Source: Bacilli bacterium (GTDB lineage Bacteria > Bacillota_I > Bacilli_A > RFN20 > CAG-826). From it: 7,573 nt of DNA. The position numbers were made by a program, and so were the translations under genes. Shown piece by piece: positions 5,215 through 7,573 of the stretch. Position 1 is the stretch's first letter. Each line of letters starts with the position of its first letter. The notes under the pieces were generated by a model, which worked only from the letters and a program-made list of their open reading frames with translations, was not told the origin of the DNA and ran no database searches. The stretch spans positions 1 to 7,573 of the forward strand of contig JAEDJP010000063.1 in assembly GCA_016296285.1 (NCBI GenBank). The letters are read 5' to 3'.

Positions 5215-6279
5215 ATGAGCAAAATCAACAAAAAGAACATGTGGCACTGGATCTGGTTCGGCCTCGCCGCCGCCTTTATCCTCGCCTACATCGCCCTCGC
5301 GATCGTGAAAGCCGCCGCGCCGAAATCCCCGTTTTCGACCGCCTTCTACGACAAGGTCATCTGGATCGTGAAAGAGACCAAGCTCGAAGGCGAGGAACTC
5401 GTGGAGGTGGCCCCCGCGCTTTGGCAAATCGCCGTCAACAGCGCCGTGAACGTCTGCTTGATCCTCTCCATCGCGAAGATCCTGCGTTCCCTCTTCCGCA
5501 TCCGCGCGAGGAAAGGCGACCGCGCCAAAACCGTCGTGAGCTTGCTCGACGGGTTCGTCAAATACGGCGCGGCCATCGCGGTCATCATCTACGTCCTCAA
5601 GGCCTGCGGGGTCAACACGGAAGCGCTCATCGCCTCGGTCGGCATCCTGACCCTTATCGTTGGTCTTGGCGCCCAGTCCCTCATCGCCGACATCATTGCC
5701 GGGATGTTCATCATCTTCGAGAACGAATTTAACACGGGCGAGATCATCTCCATCGACGGCTTCCGCGGCGAAGTCATCGAGATCGGCATCCGCACGACCA
5801 AGCTCCTCGATGCCGCGGGCAACATCAAGATCATGAATCACAGCGACATCAAGAACATCGTGAACCTCTCCCGCGAGCCCTCTCTTGCAGTCGTCGACTG
5901 CGATTTCCCCTATGACGTCCCCATCGAATACATCGAAAAGCTCTTCGACGAGAAATTCGAAAGCCTCAAGGACAAGATCCCCGGCATCATCGCGGGCCCC
6001 TTCTACAAGGGCGTCACGGAATACAAGGATTCCAACGTCACCGTCAAGATCGTCGCGACCTGCAAGGAAGAGGATCGTTTCCAAGTCCAGAGGGATCTTC
6101 TCCGCGCCTATCGCTCGATCCTCACCGAGAAAGGCATCGACATCGCCTATCCGCACGTCGTGATCGGCAGGGACGAGAAATCCGACATCAAGGTCACCAG
6201 GAAAGACGTCAAGGCCGCCAACGAATTCATCGAGGAGCAAAAAGAGCTCGCGAAGGATCTCGAGGACGAGCACAACTGA
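5215..6279 (+). CDS. MscS-family small-conductance mechanosensitive channel
   Basis: The product is 354 residues, a typical compact MscS homologue that opens under membrane tension to release solutes during hypo-osmotic shock. Three membrane segments are visible: about 11-33, 70-94 (with basic residues following) and 112-132. The pore-lining helix is at about 138-168, with the Gly/Ala-rich GILTLIVGLGAQSLIADIIAG. The beta domain follows, with FNTGEIISIDGFRGEVIEIG (172-191) and the conserved TTKL and GNIKIMNHSDIKNIVNLSR segments (about 194-220). An alpha/beta cytoplasmic domain and an acidic helical tail (about 330-354) end the protein. It starts 26 nt after the surface-protein stop with no terminator between, so the two are probably one operon. 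It is followed by a strong terminator. No key part looks missing. Confidence 0.95.
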   Translation: MSKINKKNMWHWIWFGLAAAFILAYIALAIVKAAAPKSPFSTAFYDKVIWIVKETKLEGEELVEVAPALWQIAVNSAVNVCLILSIAKILRSLFRIRARKGDRAKTVVSLLDGFVKYGAAIAVIIYVLKACGVNTEALIASVGILTLIVGLGAQSLIADIIAGMFIIFENEFNTGEIISIDGFRGEVIEIGIRTTKLLDAAGNIKIMNHSDIKNIVNLSREPSLAVVDCDFPYDVPIEYIEKLFDEKFESLKDKIPGIIAGPFYKGVTEYKDSNVTVKIVATCKEEDRFQVQRDLLRAYRSILTEKGIDIAYPHVVIGRDEKSDIKVTRKDVKAANEFIEEQKELAKDLEDEHN

Positions 6280-6296
6280 TCACCGTTTTCTCCATC

Positions 6297-6325
6297 GCGC
6301 CTTAGGTTCCCTAGGGCGCTTTTTT
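6297..6325 (+). terminator. Rho-independent terminator of the surface protein-MscS operon
   Basis: A 10-bp stem, GCGCCTTAGG (6297-6306) against CCTAGGGCGC (6310-6319), has one G-U wobble, a 3-base TTC loop and six T residues at 6320-6325. It lies 17 bases after the MscS stop. Confidence 0.93.
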
Positions 6326-6326
6326 G

Positions 6327-6356
6327 ATAAAAAAGAAGGCACGTCGGCCTTCTTTT
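6327..6356 (-). terminator. Rho-independent terminator of the GNAT-fold gene
   Basis: A perfect 10-bp inverted repeat, AAAAGAAGGC (6331-6340) against GCCTTCTTTT (6347-6356), has a 6-base loop. Read on the minus strand the descending arm runs into a six-base T tract. The ascending arm touches the stop codon of the minus-strand gene. It is separate from the plus-strand terminator, so the convergent genes are isolated from both sides. Confidence 0.85.
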
Positions 6357-7501
6357 CATTCATTGGTTTCTTCTTTCGGGGCTTCGTTAAGCGACCGGAG
6401 GAACGAGCGGCGGCGTTTATGCTGGATGTTATCGAAATTCTTCCAGAGGTTCATGACGGATTGGTTCGTCTCGAGGTTCAAATTGGTCTCCGCGAATTCG
6501 ATGTGCGCCCGGGAGAGGTATTCCTGCGTCTTGCTGAGGAGCACCGCGGGGATGCCGCGATTGACGTAGGCGGGATCGACCCCGATGAGGGCGAAGTCCA
6601 AGACGCGCGGATGCTTGATCGCGTGGAGGAGGCGGACAAGCGTCGCCGGGGTCATGCGGCCCCCGGACTTCTGGATGGCCTTGCCAATCGAAGGGAAGAC
6701 GAGACCGAAGCACACGGGGTTTTCCTGCTCGTCGAGGATCATCGCGACGAAACGGAGGTCGATGATGAGCTGAAAGCTCTTCATGAGGCTCTTCTTGATG
6801 TTGTCCGAGAAGGGGACGGTCATATAGAGGGGCTCATAGGTCTTCTCGCAGAGATCGAAGAACTTGTCCCCGTATTTTTTGAGGAAGTCCTTCGTGTTCT
6901 TCGCGGTCGCGAAATGGAGGTGGTTCCGTTCCATGATGCGGTCCGAGAAGCGGGCGAGGCGTTCCGAGGGTCCGTTTTTGAGGAACAGCCTCCGTTCGAG
7001 CCAGTCGACTTCCTTGGCATAGCCGTGGTTCTCGATGAGGCGTTGGTAATAGGAATAGTTGTATTGTTCTTCGAACGTCGAGAGGTAATCGAAACCCTCG
7101 ATCAAGAGGCCTTCGCGTTCCATGTCGCTGAAACCAAGGGGACCGACGACCTCGTCCATCCCAAGGCTCCTCGCCCAATCCTCGACCGCGTTCAAAAGCA
7201 TGTCGGCGACTTCTTGGTCGTCGATGCAGTCAAAACGGTTGAAGCGGACGCGCTTTTGCTTCCATTTCTCGTTGGAGACCTTCTGGAGGATCCCGACGAT
7301 GCGTCCCACGATTTTCTTGCCGTCATAGACGCTATAGCAGACGTAATCCGCCTGGTCACGATAAAGGTAATCGTCGCGGAACAAGGCGAGTTCGTCGGCG
7401 TAGAAACAAGGGACGAAATAGGGGTTTCCCTTATAAAGGCGAAGGGGGAAATTCACAAAGTCCCGGATTTCCTTCTTCGTTTTGACTTCACGTAATTCCA
7501 T
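6356..7501 (-). CDS. GNAT-fold acyltransferase-like protein (YghO-like family)
   Basis: The product is 381 residues. The pattern matches a family of GNAT-like proteins found in many bacteria (E. coli YghO is a relative), with unknown substrate. Family hallmarks seen are FPLRLYKGNPYFVPCFYADE (18-37), VGRIVGIL (65-72), a DDQEVADMLL stretch (94-103), VVGPLGFSDMEREGLLIEGF (118-137) and a Tyr-rich YNYSYYQRLIENHGY (147-161). The C-terminal half has an acetyltransferase-like core: RFVAMILDEQENPVCFGLVF (250-269), the motif-A-like LIGVDPAYVNRGIPAVLL (305-322) and ETNQSVMNLWKNF (344-356). The start ATG (7501-7499) has GAGG 9 nt upstream. No signal peptide or membrane segment is seen, so it is probably cytoplasmic. 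It converges on the MscS operon and is likely monocistronic. Catalytic activity is not demonstrated by the sequence. Confidence 0.85.
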   Translation of the reverse strand: MELREVKTKKEIRDFVNFPLRLYKGNPYFVPCFYADELALFRDDYLYRDQADYVCYSVYDGKKIVGRIVGILQKVSNEKWKQKRVRFNRFDCIDDQEVADMLLNAVEDWARSLGMDEVVGPLGFSDMEREGLLIEGFDYLSTFEEQYNYSYYQRLIENHGYAKEVDWLERRLFLKNGPSERLARFSDRIMERNHLHFATAKNTKDFLKKYGDKFFDLCEKTYEPLYMTVPFSDNIKKSLMKSFQLIIDLRFVAMILDEQENPVCFGLVFPSIGKAIQKSGGRMTPATLVRLLHAIKHPRVLDFALIGVDPAYVNRGIPAVLLSKTQEYLSRAHIEFAETNLNLETNQSVMNLWKNFDNIQHKRRRSFLRSLNEAPKEETNE

Positions 7502-7510
7502 GGGTGGTTT

Positions 7511-7514
7511 CCTC
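7511..7514 (-). promoter_or_regulatory. Ribosome binding site of the GNAT-fold gene
   Basis: GAGG on the minus strand lies 9 nt before the ATG at 7501. The remaining upstream bases to 7573 include a short GC-rich inverted segment (CCGGC/GCCGG, about 7523-7540) and an AT-rich part, but I see no convincing -35/-10 pair. Confidence 0.6.
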
Positions 7515-7573
7515 GTGGCTTACCGGCGCGTGAGGGCCGGGCGTCATTTCATTGGGATTAATTTACCACAAAA

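Noticed and set aside
5170..6273. 367-codon minus-strand open frame opposite MscS
   Set aside because: It is antisense to an unmistakable MscS gene, and its product is acidic low-complexity sequence.
6419..7495. 358-codon plus-strand open frame opposite the GNAT-fold gene
   Set aside because: It is antisense to a gene with recognisable family motifs, and its composition is a shadow of the codons on the other strand.
7515..7573. Promoter of the GNAT-fold gene (TTGTGG near 7571-7566 on the minus strand)
   Set aside because: No reasonable TATAAT-like sequence lies at 16-18 bases from it, and the upstream region is cut by the window edge.

Overview
The window looks bacterial, probably Bacillota (Firmicutes). 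It has GGAGG-type ribosome binding sites, U-tract terminators, an IS66-family end, a Ser/Glu-rich surface protein with an N-terminal membrane anchor, an MscS channel and a YghO-like acyltransferase-fold protein. The lineage call is an inference from gene style only. The core genes on the right are GC-rich with G/C-ending codons. The stretch at about 288-2650 is visibly AT-richer and looks accessory.

Layout. Positions 1-287 are the right end of an IS66-type insertion sequence: the last 33 codons of the transposase, then non-coding DNA ending in CGCTTAC. Positions 288-1036 hold no convincing intact gene, only overlapping weak frames. Positions 1037-2395 form a compact unit: a minus-strand AAA_14/DUF4143 ATPase gene bracketed by two near-identical 39-bp direct repeats. 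Each repeat contains a 9-10 bp inverted repeat. One copy abuts the stop codon and the other covers the probable -35 region. Positions 2394-2659 are a gene-poor leader. Positions 2660-6279 are a probable two-gene plus-strand operon: an 842-residue membrane-anchored surface protein, then an MscS-family mechanosensitive channel 26 nt downstream, closed by a strong terminator. Positions 6356-7501 are a convergent minus-strand gene for a GNAT-fold protein with its own terminator.

How the genes fit together. The surface protein and the channel are probably co-transcribed, which suggests a shared role at the cell envelope, but nothing in the sequence proves an interaction. The ATPase unit appears independent of its neighbours. 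Its repeat-bracketed form is the strongest signal here of something not covered by standard annotation: either a small mobile unit or a repeat-regulated single-gene locus. No tRNA, rRNA, CRISPR array or complete defence operon is visible.
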